Assembly (NCBI GenBank): GCA_034406715.1
Contig: CP137881.1
Coordinates: 186,001-250,000, forward strand
Direction of reading: 5' to 3'
DNA length: 64,000 nucleotides
Source: Rhodotorula mucilaginosa
Lineage: Eukaryota > Basidiomycota > Microbotryomycetes > Sporidiobolales > Sporidiobolaceae
Below are positions 48,037-58,494 of the stretch, one piece after another (position 1 is the first letter of the stretch; each line of letters begins with the position of its first letter). The notes under the pieces are model-generated. The model worked only from the letters and a program-made list of their open reading frames with translations. It searched no databases and was not told the DNA's origin. The position numbers were made by a program, and so were the translations under genes.

Positions 48037-49458
48037 TCAGAGCAAGAGTCCCACTCCGGCGAGCAAGGCACCCGTGGTGAAGCCGACGGCGGCCAACGTA
48101 ACCTTGCTCGTCCGCCGCGAACCACGAGCTCCTGCGCCGCTCGTCGTCGACCCCTGGCCATTATTCTGCGACGCATCTCCCGTCGCGGCCGGTCGGCCAC
48201 TCGAAGTTGCAGACGCAGTCGGCGGCGCGCGCCCGATCGTCGCGACGATGCCGTTGTCGCTGTCGGTCGGGTCATAAGTCGGTTCGATCCGCGCGAGCAG
48301 GAAATCGGTCGCGGTGGTCGCGACCGCCGAGGCGGGACTGCCGTTGTTGGCGTCGGCGAGGATGCTCGAGAGGTTACCGGCGGAAGCGGTCAACAGCGTC
48401 GAGTTGAAGTAGCGGTGCGTTTGTGCGATATTCCTGCCGTGCTCACGGGGTCAGATCCAGCGGATCTCGATCAGGCGAGCGTGGCTACATACCCAAACTG
48501 TTCCGAAATGATATTCGCAACCTGTTGCGACGCGGTCGAGAAGATCGGAAGCGTCATGTTCATCGAGGTGGCGGAGGTGCCGTTCGCGGCCGACGCGGAG
48601 GCATTGCCAGAGAGCAGTGTCGCATTCAGAGTGCACGACTGTGGGAAGTCGTCCCAGTCGTTAGCACAAGTGGAGAACATCCGCAAACAGCTTCAGGGGA
48701 ACGAACCTGCGCCTGGGAAGAGTAGAGCAGGACCGCCACCGCTCCGAGGTCCTGCGCCTGCTGCAGCAAGTCGTTCGACATGGCCGTCTGGTTGCCAGCA
48801 GCCGTCGCGTTTGTGGACGTCACGTTCGCGTTCGCGTTATTCACGACCGGGACGGTGGCGGTTTGGACGGCCGAATCGCACGAGACGTAGGCGATCCACG
48901 GGATCGACGTCGAGGAATAGTTGAGGTTCGCGCTCGTCTCGTTGAATTGGACTACAACGCCCTGTGTAAGCGCTCACGTGAGAGTCAGCTGAACGATCCA
49001 GACTCGAAGGGGCCGAGGGGCGCGACTTGCATAGATGGTCTGGTTCCTCTCGTCGCGGAGGGACGTCAGTCCTTGCCTGCCGGAATTGTAAGGGTCAGCT
49101 TCTCTCGCTCCGACGCGGACAGACACAGAGGTACGAGGACTCACGTAAGAGTCCCGCGGGCAGTATCTGTGCTCCACACGGCCTGTATCGTCGCATTCAA
49201 GGCCGACTGTGTCGAGTTGGCGAAAGCCGGCACCCTCCCTTCGACGGTGACGTTCCCTGGCGCTTGCTCAGTCGCGTTCGCCGCGCTGGTCGTGCTCGTG
49301 CCCGGTGCAAGTGCTGTCGATATGGCCGAGGCGCTGACCGAACCTGCAGACGAAGCTGCGCCGACGGCGGTCGATGAACTGCTCTGAGCCGAAGCTGTGC
49401 CGGACAAGCAGGCGAGGCAGGCGACTACGACGGTCGTGAGTTGACCTAAGGGGCTCAT
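48037..49458 (-). CDS. Secreted, probably GPI-anchored protein with PA-like domain
   Basis: Start ATG at 49458 opens a signal peptide (LTTVVVACLACLSGTASA). A Ser/Thr/Ala/Asn-rich linker with many N-glycosylation sequons follows. A protease-associated-like fold is suggested by IPWIAYVSCDS, the helix LLQQAQDLGAVAVLLYSSQ, and LPIFSTASQQVANIISEQFG. The Ser/Gly/Ala-rich tail ends in a hydrophobic stretch (VGFTTGALLAGVGLLL) directly at the stop (48037), typical of a GPI signal. No protease or RING domain is attached, so it may be a surface or wall protein with a substrate-binding module. The exon chain works only if the intron at 49030-48962 uses a GC donor. The last-but-one junction uses GTATGT and gives FGNIAQTHRYFNST. 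Confidence 0.82.
48962..49030 (-). other. Likely GC-AG intron in the PA-domain gene
   Basis: 69 nt starting GCAAGT (the usual context of GC donors) and ending ACACAG, with GCTGACT upstream as branch site. Removing it joins NQTIY to GVVVQFNETS in phase 0. Reading through instead gives an unrelated Arg-rich stretch, and the only GT donor nearby would leave a 16-nt intron. Confidence 0.72.
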
Positions 49459-49762
49459 TCTCGCTGAAAGCAGTGCGTATAGTGTATGGTTGTGCTGACA
49501 GCCCGCCTGCGTGAGAGGTCCAAAGTTTAAGCCGATCTCTGATCCGGTGACGCGCAACGAGGCGGTGCAACGTACTGTAAAGCAGCTGCAGGCGGAATGC
49601 GCACGTATGGTATGTGTAGAAGAGTAATGAGCAAGTTTCGCTCTGCATAGTACGTAGCGAGTGCCACAGCGACGGGCGAACGATATCTCATATTCATAAA
49701 TTGCACGGCTGCGAGCTTTCGTGGTATACTGAAATCCAAGTAAGCAGCGCCGCAGCGGATCA
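49459..49762. other. Intergenic, PA-domain gene promoter
   Basis: About 300 bp, relatively AT-rich for the window. It should hold the promoter of the PA-domain gene and the 3' end of the CofD-like gene, both reading leftwards. No other feature seen. Confidence 0.45.
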
Positions 49763-51830
49763 TCATGCAGACGACGACGACGAGTCGAGGATTTGCGCCA
49801 GCGCATCTCTCACGACTTGGTCTTCAAACATCCCTTCGGGGGTCGGACCAACGGGGACGGGCGTAATTCCGAGGTCCTAGAAAACCACGACGACGGCGAG
49901 AGTCAGCTACCTGGACCTGCACCGCGCCGAAGAGAGAGTGTGTGCTCACTCGGAGTTGGGCCTCGTCGACTCGCACGTGCCCGTTCCGGACATACACCAC
50001 ATGCGTGACGATATCCCTGGGTTCGATCCCGCGGCTCCGACCCATCACCCCCGTGGCCACCGCACCCATACCAGTCCAAGTCGCTGAACTCCTCCTGCAT
50101 GCGGCGGTCAACGCTCCGACAAAGTCGACAGCTTCGTAACCCGTCGTCTCGCGGTCCTCGGTCGAATTCAGCAACAAGATCTTGTTCCGAACCCGCCCGT
50201 GCTCGTTGGCGATCAAGTCCCCGACCGGTCGGAGCACAAGACACGGTATGATCGAAGTGTACAGCGACCCGGGAGCGTAGACCAAGGTCGTGGCGTCTTG
50301 GAGCGCTTGTAGGAAGTGCGAGTTCGGGCGGGGATGGATCTCGAGGCCATAGGAGGAGAGGTAAAAGATGCGTTGGATCCGACACGGGAGAGGCGGGATC
50401 TCGGACGCGTCTTTGGTGAATTCGAGGTGTTGAGATGCAAAGGGCGCGGTGGGGTCCGATGGAGAAGAGGCGGTACTCGCCGCATTCGGGTCGGTCGTGA
50501 GGGCGGTAGTGTTGGATGTGGTGGTGGAAATGTGCAGATCGGGCGAAGGGGGAACCTCGGCGTGCGATTCGTCCTCTTCGGCGCCGAGGACGGGCGGTTC
50601 CGGGAACGAAGGCGTTGTCGCTCGCGTGAGGGGGAAGATCGCTTCTGCTCTCAGAGTCGCTGCGTTCGCGGTCGAGGTCGAAGTCACGAGCAACGGCGCC
50701 GTTGCCGGCGGCGCCGCCGTCGACGACGACGAGGAAGGGTGAGAGATCTCGCTCTGACCGGCAATGACGTGCCCGTCTTCGAGTTCGGCCGCGATCGTGA
50801 CGGTCGAAGAGGTGTTGATGACGGGGACGATGCGGACCGAGTCGTGCGAGATTCCCGTCACGCTCACGAACAGGAAGATGGCCGAGGGGACCTGGTGGGG
50901 CGTTTGTGCGGTTTGTTGAGTAGAGGCTTTGGAGCAGGATTGAGATTGCGGTACCGACTCACCGAGCCGAGGAAGAGGGAAGCTCCACTCAGAAAGAGGT
51001 TCCCGATCGAAGCCTTCTTGAAGTTGAAACCCTGTGAGCGTCGAGCGAGCGCTTGGTAAGCCGCCTTTGCTAGCACACGGGACCGCGAGCGTTGCTACGG
51101 GCTTCGTTCGCCATCACCAAACTCACACGTTGCGATTTCTTGAGGACTGCGTTCTGAAAGTGGACGAGGAAGGCGCGGATTGTCTCTTTGCGGTCGCCGG
51201 GGATACCCTAGCGCGGGGAAACTGCGACCCGGTCAGCACTCGCCACTGCGACCCGGTCAGCACTCGCCACTGCGAAAGAGCGCGTTTTGCTAGAGGAGGA
51301 CCCGCGACTGACCCTCCACAATCTGTGAGTCCCTTCGACAATGTCGCCCCACTCTTGCTTGACGGCGACGTTGGTGGTGTTGACCCCACCGGGCAAGCGG
51401 TACTCGAGCAAGCGGCGGATGCAGTCGAGTGGGGAGCCGGTCGGTGCGGACGGGATGAGGCGGATCAACCGCGATCGGATATCGCCCAAGGCTGGGCCGC
51501 CTGTCTCTCCGACTCGGAGTCAGCGTTCTTTTCCCGGCGTGGAATGGGGAAAGGTATAGAAGGGCGGGGGAGCTGACCGAGGACGCGTTGGATTTCTGAA
51601 CTGCTGCCGCCATCGTCCGAGACGGGCAAGCAGTAGGTGATCCTCTTTGCGCCGACAAAGGCACCGACGACGGCGTTACATCCCGTTCCACCTCCGATGA
51701 TGCAGAGTTCTTGATCTTGCAAGAGAGACGAGGAGGAGGAGGTTCGCGGTTGTGGAGGGAACGAGAAGGGGTTTGAAGAGGATGAAGAGGCGATGCGTGG
51801 CGTTGTCGCCTCGGAACAGTTGTCGTTCAT
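49763..51830 (-). CDS. CofD/YvcK (UPF0052)-like protein
   Basis: Rossmann-like protein of the family that includes archaeal CofD (2-phospho-lactate transferase) and bacterial YvcK (gluconeogenesis/cell-shape factor). Start ATG at 51830. Signatures in order: nucleotide-binding CIIGGGTGCNAVVGAF; YCLPVSDDGGSSSEIQRVLG; GDIRSRLIRLIP; GNLFLSGASLFLGS; and the later region IQRIFYLSSYGLEIHPRPN, LVYAPGSLYTSIIPCLVL, RNKILLLNSTEDRETTGY. The stop is at 49763 after DALAQILDSSSSS. A Ser/Thr/Pro-rich insert of about 110 residues splits the C-terminal half. About six exons; the junction WR|GIPGDRK spans an intron with a tandem repeat. YvcK binds UDP-GlcNAc in bacteria; the substrate of fungal members is, to my knowledge, not settled, so I name only the family. 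Confidence 0.87.
51221..51275. repeat. 24-bp tandem repeat inside an intron
   Basis: The unit ACTGCGACCCGGTCAGCACT plus CGCC is present twice (51221-51244, 51245-51268) and starts a third copy. It lies in a minus-strand intron of the CofD-like gene and, read in transcript sense, each unit contains GTGCTGACC, a branch-site consensus. Confidence 0.85.
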
Positions 51831-52130
51831 GCGGTCCAACTGAGCGGGATGTGTATGGATATGTATAGCTTGTGCTTTGTCGCGGTGTGGCAGCGAAGAG
51901 CAGGGCGGCGAGGTGAGCCGAGTGGGGAGGAGCAGGCCGTGTAGCCAGTCGACGGGCGATAGCCTGCGGGAACAGTGCAGCTCGGTCTGTCGTCTCGGAA
52001 CCCGGTCCAGCCCTACCCTGCGTTTGCCTTGTCGGCGAGGAGTTGGTGGTCGCTGGCAGACGAGCCTCACCAGCTGGGCTTCCCCTCCGCCTCTACACAC
52101 ACACACACAGACAGAGGTCGATCCACTACG
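51831..52130. promoter_or_regulatory. Divergent promoter between CofD-like and BAR-SH3 genes
   Basis: The start codons are 300 bp apart on opposite strands. A short CA microsatellite (about 52095-52110) lies 20-35 bp before the BAR-SH3 ATG, within its likely 5' UTR. No TATA box is evident. Confidence 0.5.
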
Positions 52131-54293
52131 ATGAAGGGAATCGGAAAGGCGTTCGCACGAGGTACGCTCCACCTCCTCTTCTCCCCTGCGCTCTCCACTC
52201 GTGCCCGCCCGCCCGCCCCGATCGTCATCACCCGCCCGTCAACACCCGCCTCCATGCACACACGCACGCACGCGGACTGGGCGCAGTGTGGCAGCGAATA
52301 CTCTGCTTCGCTCTACGGCGATGGCTACCCGGCGCGGTCTGCCCGCTCCCGCTCGGCGGAGAGAGCAATCACCCCCCCCCTCGGCTTCGCAGCCGAACAG
52401 ACCACAGCTTCGAAAACCCTCAAAAGACTGACCCGCGTGCACGCACCGAAACGCAGCGCCGCACATGCTCGGCTCCAAAGTCGGAATGGGCAAAACGAGC
52501 GTAGACGCAGAGACGAACGAGATTGTCAGGCGCTTTGCCGGCCTCGAAGGTCAGTCTCTCTTGTCCGCTTCCTCTGCACTTGCGTGTGCGGTCAACCGCC
52601 AATTCGGTGCGCGACACTGACGCTGTTTGGCTTGCCGGAACTGACAGAGTACACGGCCAAGCTCGTCAAGGACACGAGCGCCTTCCGCGATGCCGTCGCC
52701 AGTACGTCCGGTCTGAGCTCTCTCGTCTTTCGAGGTGGCCACGCAACAGTGCCGGCCCTCGAATGTACTTCCTAGAGCCGATACCAGAACTGACGGTCCG
52801 ATCCGGTGGTGCGCGACAGCCATGCTCACCTCGCAAACCGGCTTCGCCACGGCCTTCACGACCCTCTTCTCCCCGCTCCAGGGCGAAACCTCCCTGACCG
52901 CGACGCACCCGTACGCCGAAACCACCCTCCGCAACATTGACCAGTACCAAGAGTTTATGGTCGAACTCCGAGAGGCGATCGAACCCGAGATTGAACTCGT
53001 CGACGCGAGGGTCACGGCGCCGCTCAAAGAGTACCAAGAGTTGCTGAAAAAGATCCGAAAGACCATCACCAAGCGCGAGCACAAGGTGCGTGGTTCCTCC
53101 TCACTCTTTTTTCTGCCGACGCCGGCCGGTGTTTTTCCCCTTCTCCAGTCCCCCGATCTGACACGACGTCGCACGTACGCAGCTCGTCGACTACGACCGC
53201 CACAACAACTCGTACAACAAGCTCAAGGACAAGAAGGAGAAATCGCTCAGCGACGAAAAGAACTTGTTCAAGTACGAGCAGGAACTCGAACTCGCGACCC
53301 AAGAGTACGAGCACTACAACGGGTGCGTTCGCCTTTCTATCCCACTTGCTCTGCCCTCCCTGAAAAAGGATCGCTGATCGATAAAGGGTTTGGACTTCGG
53401 TTTGGTACCACGCACAGGATGCTCAAGGCCGAGATTCCTCAATTCCTCGCGCTCTCGTCGAGCTTCATCGCTCCCATCTTCCAAACCTTTTACTTCATCG
53501 AGGTCGGCATCCTCTGTGCGTCTCTCTCTCTCTCCCTTTCAAGACCTCCCGTCCGGTTCAAGCGCTGACCAGATCCTTACTTGCGACCGCGCGCGACCAA
53601 AGACACCCTCCTCGAGAAGATGCAGTCCTTCACGACCAGCACGTACGGTCCTGACGCGGTCGGCGTCGACGGCCTCGAGACGATGCACTATGAACGGATG
53701 GGAGACGTCGCTGAGCGGATCGACGCGCTGACGATTACGAAGCGGTTCGTTTCGACTGGTGAGTATTCTCGGCGAGCCTCGGCATCCACGTGCCAGCCAG
53801 TGGGAAAGGGTTCGAGCTGCTCCTCGTTCCCGAACTTCACTGGCTGCAGGCGAATAGAATCCAGGCGCCGATGCTGACAACCTCGTGATAACTTCCCACA
53901 GCCAAATTCATGTCGGCGCACCGAGCCGGATCCGACACCGCTTCGACCTACTCGTCCTCTTCCCTAGGTCGGTCGTCTTCGTACGCTCGTCCGGGAGCCA
54001 GTCTCGATGCTGCCGCGCCTCCGGCCTACGCCCCTCCCGCCGCCACCAGTCCCGGCCTCGCAGGCAAACGTCCCCCTCCTCCACCTCCTCCTCCCGGCGG
54101 CGGCGCCTCCAAGAAGAAAGAGTTCGTCACGGCTCTGTACGACTATGAAGCCCAGGCTGCGGGGGACTTGTCCTTCCGCGCCGGGGACCGGATCGAGTTG
54201 GTCAAGCGGACCGAGTCGGATCAGGATTGGTGGACGGGCAGGTTGGACGGAAGGGAGGGGCAGTTCCCGGCTAACTATACGCAGGGGGCGTGA
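52131..54293 (+). CDS. RVS167: BAR-SH3 protein, Rvs167/amphiphysin-like
   Basis: Curvature-binding protein that acts with an Rvs161-type partner at endocytic sites, where it shapes the invagination and links to actin regulators through its SH3 domain. The first exon is only 31 nt (52131-52161) and is followed by a 295-nt intron. Splicing to 52457-52549 gives the family start MKGIGKAFARAPHMLGSKVG; exons 52648-52701 and 52820-53085 follow in frame. The BAR region contains HPYAETTLRNIDQYQEFM, LVDYDRHNNSYNKLKDKKEK and LALSSSFIAPIFQTFYFIE. A Ser/Pro linker with a run of eight Pro (PPPPPPPP) precedes the SH3 domain (EFVTALYDYEAQAAGDLSFR, DWWTGRLDGREGQFPANY), with ALYDY and WW intact. Stop at 54293. 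A GPA insert like that in yeast Rvs167 is reduced to the short linker. Confidence 0.94.
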
Positions 54294-54561
54294 AAATAGG
54301 GGAGGAGCGGCGTGACGTAGAAGCTATTGGGATCGATTCAAACTTGAACATGCCTTTTTCGTTTCTCTTCTCCTCCCCTTTCGCAACGCCTCGCACAAGT
54401 TACCAGGGTCTGAGCTGTCATCATGTCTGGATCTGCAACGGAACTGGTATTTTGCATCATGCGAGAGGAAAGGACGACGGAGACGCTAAGCTGAGCCAGC
54501 TTTGGTCCGGAGTTGGCGCATCTTTTCTACCGGTCGGGCTCGGCCTGGCGTGAGTGCCCAA

Positions 54562-56154
54562 TCAACGGCGGCGGCGCTGCTGTGGCACGTGGGGCCCATG
54601 AGCAGGATTGTTGCTGCGGCGCAATAGCTCCTCCACTCGCATCCGCGCAACCTCCTCCTCGAACTGTTCCGGCCGGCGAAGGTCAATCAGCAGAATGGTT
54701 GCGAAAATCCGGTAGAACAGTGCACCTGATCAGCCATGAACTGTAATACTTCTTCGGCGAGAATCCTGATCGAGGCAAGCCAGTCAATGTGCAAGGCTGG
54801 GTTGCGCGCGACGTTGATCTTGCAGGCGGTCTTGAGGAAATGATCCAAGACCCCTGCGCAGTCGCTGAAAGTCCCCTCGACAAGAGGATCGAGCCCGCTT
54901 CCAGCGACAGTGGCGTCCGTTGACTGATGTACGTGCAACCTGCGGTCGATTTTGTGCAACAGGTCGAGACTGTGCTCGCGTGCCACTGCGCCAACTCCGA
55001 AAAGCTTGCCCTCCCAGTCTTGGCGACGCCGTAACGCACGCTCTTCCAGCTCGAGATGCAGGCGATACAAGAGCACGAGCTCAAACACCGCGAGCACCCA
55101 CCTGGAATATATCTCCGACTTTTGGCCTAATTCGGCAGGGGTCAGCGCTTCAGGTGCTGCGGCGGCGAATATCAAAGTCTCGAGCTCAAGCTCGGCATGG
55201 GTCAGCCTGTCAAGAGCCAGGAGGGCAAGCCACCGTGCACTGTACATGTTGACCCTGACCGGCTCTGCATTGTACAGTGTGAGAGGAGGGACCCAAACAA
55301 TTGCTTGTACTGTCTCCTCGTTTGGGATCACGGAAAAGATGGCTCCGCGCTCCTGGCAGTGCCAGGTCGAGAACGTTGGCATCCTGCACGCCAAAAGAAG
55401 TATATGAGTTGCGATCATTCTGCCCTGCAGGCGGCGGCAGGCCGCGAACAAGAGGCTTTCGCATCGACTCGCCTCCATTCATATTCCGTACCGTTTCCGT
55501 GTTCGTCGCAGTTAGGAACGACGACGAAGGGAGCCGTTTCACCTCCCGGCTCGCGGAGTCTCTGCTTCACATCAAACCGATAGTCGCGACTCATGTCGTC
55601 CCGTGGGCCGGCGCCAGCGACGATTCCGTTCCATAGGCGCGTGCGCACGGCTGCTTGGAGGTTTGACCAGTCGCTGATGTCGCGAGCTGCCGCTTCATCT
55701 CCTGCCTTTGTCTCAGCTTCCCGATTTGTCGGTTCCGAACAGTATGCTTGCAGGGGCTGCCACTGCAATGTTGCTGGTTAGCTATGCTATCCTGATAGAG
55801 AGAATGCTGAGAGAAACTGCAAGGTACAGCAAGCGTCCACGGTTCTCCTATATTGTGCATGTCAAGGTGAGCGATTTCATTCTGAACTGCCCCGTCGAGA
55901 CGGCAATGCCGTCGGAGGAGGTTGATCCCGATCAAGCTGGTAAACTTGATCCTGTTCGGGGGCAATTCAGCCAAGATCTCGGATGACCGAATAAATGAGC
56001 GCTCGTAGGTGTATGTCTGCTGTATTACGCCAGCGAGCGCGACTTGGCTCGACACGCCCGCGTCCGTCACAAAGTCCCAACACTGCAAGATTGACAAGGC
56101 GCCGTTTATGCGGTCGTGCGGTGACGGTGGCGGTGGCGGTGGCGGTGGCGGCAT
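54562..56154 (-). CDS. Unrecognised protein, tandem paralog A
   Basis: Four exons, 56154-55828, 55762-55473, 55383-54726 and 54663-54562, give 458 residues. The family is unknown to me. It starts with a Pro run ([15 protein letters not shown]), followed by DFVTDAGVSSQVALAGVIQQ, KFTSLIGINLLRR and HLDMHNIGEPWTLA. The middle is mainly helical (RWVLAVFELVLLYRLHLELE), and the tail is charged (FEEEVARMRVEELLRR). No signal peptide, membrane helix or zinc motif is visible. Intron phases 0, 2, 0 match paralog B exactly. Intron 2 needs a GC donor (55472); without splicing the frame ends shortly after. The proteins share short blocks with B (VIQQTY, IKFT, HNIG, LELVLLYRLHL-type helix, WLALxAL) and are otherwise diverged, so the duplication is not recent. 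An intracellular, protein-binding role is only a guess. Confidence 0.7.
55384..55472 (-). other. Likely GC-AG intron in paralog A
   Basis: 89 nt beginning GCGAGT after GAATGGAG and ending GTGCAG. At the homologous site paralog B has GAATGGAG followed by GTGAGT, so a single T-to-C change separates the donors. Removing the intron keeps phase 2 and leads into MPTFSTWHCQE. Confidence 0.72.
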
Positions 56155-56280
56155 CGGCGGAGGCGCTTGGGAGTGCGGCGTTGGTGGCGTACTGTGCGGT
56201 GTCTTTTCCTCCGATGGCGCACAAAGGAAAAGGAAAGGAGGGATTTGTCGAGCGACGCCGTACCGTTTGCGGACGCTGGG

Positions 56281-56309
56281 TCCGCGGACAAGCCGCAGCT
56301 CGAGCCTCT
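56281..56309 (-). promoter_or_regulatory. 29-bp element upstream of paralog A, identical to one upstream of paralog B
   Basis: Identical over 29 bp to 58613-58641. It lies 127 bp before the paralog A start codon, against 119 bp for paralog B. The core GACAAGCCGCAGCTCGAGCC is preserved although the flanking non-coding DNA has diverged, which suggests a factor site or 5' UTR element retained since duplication. Confidence 0.55.
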
Positions 56310-56573
56310 ACCCTCTTCGACCTGCGTGGGTCCAGCTGACGGTAATTAAGCTCGAGTGTAAAAGCTGCAGCATAGCAGATTTCACGCAGTTCCGTCTCCA
56401 GCCTCGAATGCTCTAGGAAGCCTTGTAAAGGGCGGTCTCGTAGGCCTCGAGGTATTGACTTGACTCACATTGATTCGTGTTGAGACGGGTGGATGAGGGG
56501 AGGTGCGAGTCGAGAGGAGCGAGACGAGCGAGGGTGATCCTGGCGCAGCGGTGAAGTGAAGTGGCTGTTCTTC

Positions 56574-56604
56574 AGCCATTCACTCACGCAGCACGCTCGC
56601 CCAG
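56574..56604. repeat. 31-bp direct repeat, copy 1
   Basis: Begins AGCCATTCACTCACGCAGCA and is identical to 56636-56666. The copies are spaced 62 bp start to start, upstream of paralog A. Confidence 0.9.
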
Positions 56605-56635
56605 GTGTGTTGTAGAGACTATTTGCATTGCATAG

Positions 56636-56666
56636 AGCCATTCACTCACGCAGCACGCTCGCCCAG
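56636..56666. repeat. 31-bp direct repeat, copy 2
   Basis: Identical to copy 1 at 56574-56604. The intervening 31 bp are unrelated, so it is a spaced pair rather than a simple tandem array. Confidence 0.9.
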
Positions 56667-56831
56667 TGCCCTGGGTATCTTCAATTCGGTCACCCCAAAT
56701 CTTGCTCACGATGGAACGGTCACGGACGCGGCCTTGAGTTTGCAAGGTAGGGCAAACAATCGTTCAGGTGAAGCAGCTACCAGAGGGACAGACAAGGCAA
56801 GGCAAGATACACTGAGGGGGAAGGACGGACA

Positions 56832-58494
56832 CTACTGAAACCCACTGATCTCGTCATCGCTGAGGCTGGCTGAGCCTTCACGAGAACCCGGAGGATGAGG
56901 ATGATGAGCGCCATACACGTGTTCCTCATGCGCGCCATACATGTGATTGTCATGCTGCGGCTGCTCTTCCGCCTCCTCCTCCGCCACTTGCATTTCCTCC
57001 TCAAACTGTCAGAAGCACTTTGAGCGAGCTAGTACCGAGACGAGGCGCAAAGCTAAACACGCACCTGTTCAAAGAAGAAGACGAGAACTCGGCGGGCAAG
57101 ATCCTGAATCGAATCAAGCCAGGCGGTGTGGTCGCCTCCCGCGTGCTCAATTCTGCACTTTGAATTGAGAAAATCCATCAGAGCTTGTGCACAGTCAGCG
57201 ATGGTACCGTTGGTAATGTGATTGTAGATGGCCTCGGTGTCTTCTCTCCTGCGCGCCTTGAGCCTCAGGCTGTCGTGGACCTTAACAAAGACGGCTCGGT
57301 TGCAGTCCAACGCGAGCGCCGCAACGTTCGGCAGTCGGGCAGCCGACCGAACCTCGGTCGGATGGTCATCATGGATCTGGAGGTGTAAGCGATAGAGGAG
57401 TACAAGTTCCAGTACCGCAATCGACCAGTCTGTGGACTCTCTCTCCCACGCCTGCCGTTGGAGGCCTGTATGCGCGTCATGTGGCGGGAGAGAGTTCAGA
57501 GCATCCTCTGCCTGCACCATCCTGAGCAGAGCCTGTAGGGCAAGCCAGCATGCCTGGTAGGTATGGACGGGGACACGCTCCGCGTAAAACATGTCAAGAG
57601 GCGGAACCTCGCCAGTGCCAGTTACGATATCGAGCTCGGGCGCGCCATCGAAACTCGGCAAGTCCTCGAGGTGGACCCGGATCTGGCACGTCGGCACACT
57701 GTAAAAAGTCGTTATTTCAGTGCAAGCTTGTCGTATCATGCACGGAGGGACTCGGGCACTCACCTCCATTCCGACCGTTGATGCCCCGCGGACGAGCTGT
57801 CACCCTCTTTGCACCGCGGGAGGACAATCACCTTCCTCTCCAGTCGGTCTGTCTCGGAAACTCGGTGGAAGGCGCGGTTGTAGTCCGTTTGTACCGGGTC
57901 ATCTTCAGAGAGAGAGGCGATAGCGCGTTCAATGCGTTCCACCACGCTATCGTGCAAGGCTGACCACGTCCGGATGTGGTCGATAGCCCGCCTTAGTCCG
58001 CCTTTTGGATGGTTCAGTACTGCGTGTGGGTGCGGCCCGTGAAAGACTAGCCGGAGAGGCTGTACATTGTGACAAGCAGGGATCTTTGAGGTTCTGTTCA
58101 TCTGTCGTGAAGAGCCTCGACTCACCGCCATAGTTCCCGGGATCCCAATGTTGTGCAGGTCGAGGTGACTGTGCAAGTGAGGCGGCAACTGGCAAAGGCT
58201 GTGCAGCAAGGTGATGCCAACAAAGCCAGTGAACTTGATCGCCTTCTTCTCGAAGCCGCCATCCTCGAGGCCGCCTATCTCGCAGCCACGGAGCGACTCG
58301 TAGTTCAACTTGTACGTCTGCTGAATGACGGCCGCAAGCGTAACTTGGCTTGCCGGACCCGCGACCGTCACGAAGTCCGGGCCAAATTGAGGAACCCCGG
58401 CGTGGGAACTCGCGCGTGGACGCGGCGTCGAGGGACGAGAGCTATGGCGTGAATGATGGGGTGATCGAGCGGGAGATGCTGTACTGTGCGGCAT
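56832..58494 (-). CDS. Unrecognised protein, tandem paralog B
   Basis: Four exons, 58494-58126, 58059-57764, 57698-57065 and 57005-56832, give 490 residues. It starts MPHSTASPARSP, a basic Ser/Pro-rich leader, then FVTVAGPASQVTLAAVIQQT, AIKFTGFVGITLLHSLCQL and LDLHNIGIPGTMA. Exon 2 holds a helical stretch (LRRAIDHIRTWSALHDSVVE) and RKVIVLPRCKEG. Exon 3 is the most conserved part (VHTYQACWLALQALLRM, WSIAVLELVLLYRLHLQI, DCAQALMDFLNSKCRIEH). The tail is acidic and His-rich, with a near-repeat MYGAHEEHV/VYGAHHPH. All introns are GT-AG and sit at the same places and phases as in paralog A. No enzymatic motif, signal or membrane helix was found, and I can assign no function. Confidence 0.74.

Larger units (their letters stand above)
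56155..56831. other. Intergenic between the tandem paralogs, with direct repeats
   Basis: About 680 bp holding the promoter of paralog A and the 3' flank of paralog B. It carries the 29-bp element shared with the other copy (56281-56309) and a pair of 31-bp direct repeats. Otherwise nothing coding. Confidence 0.55.
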
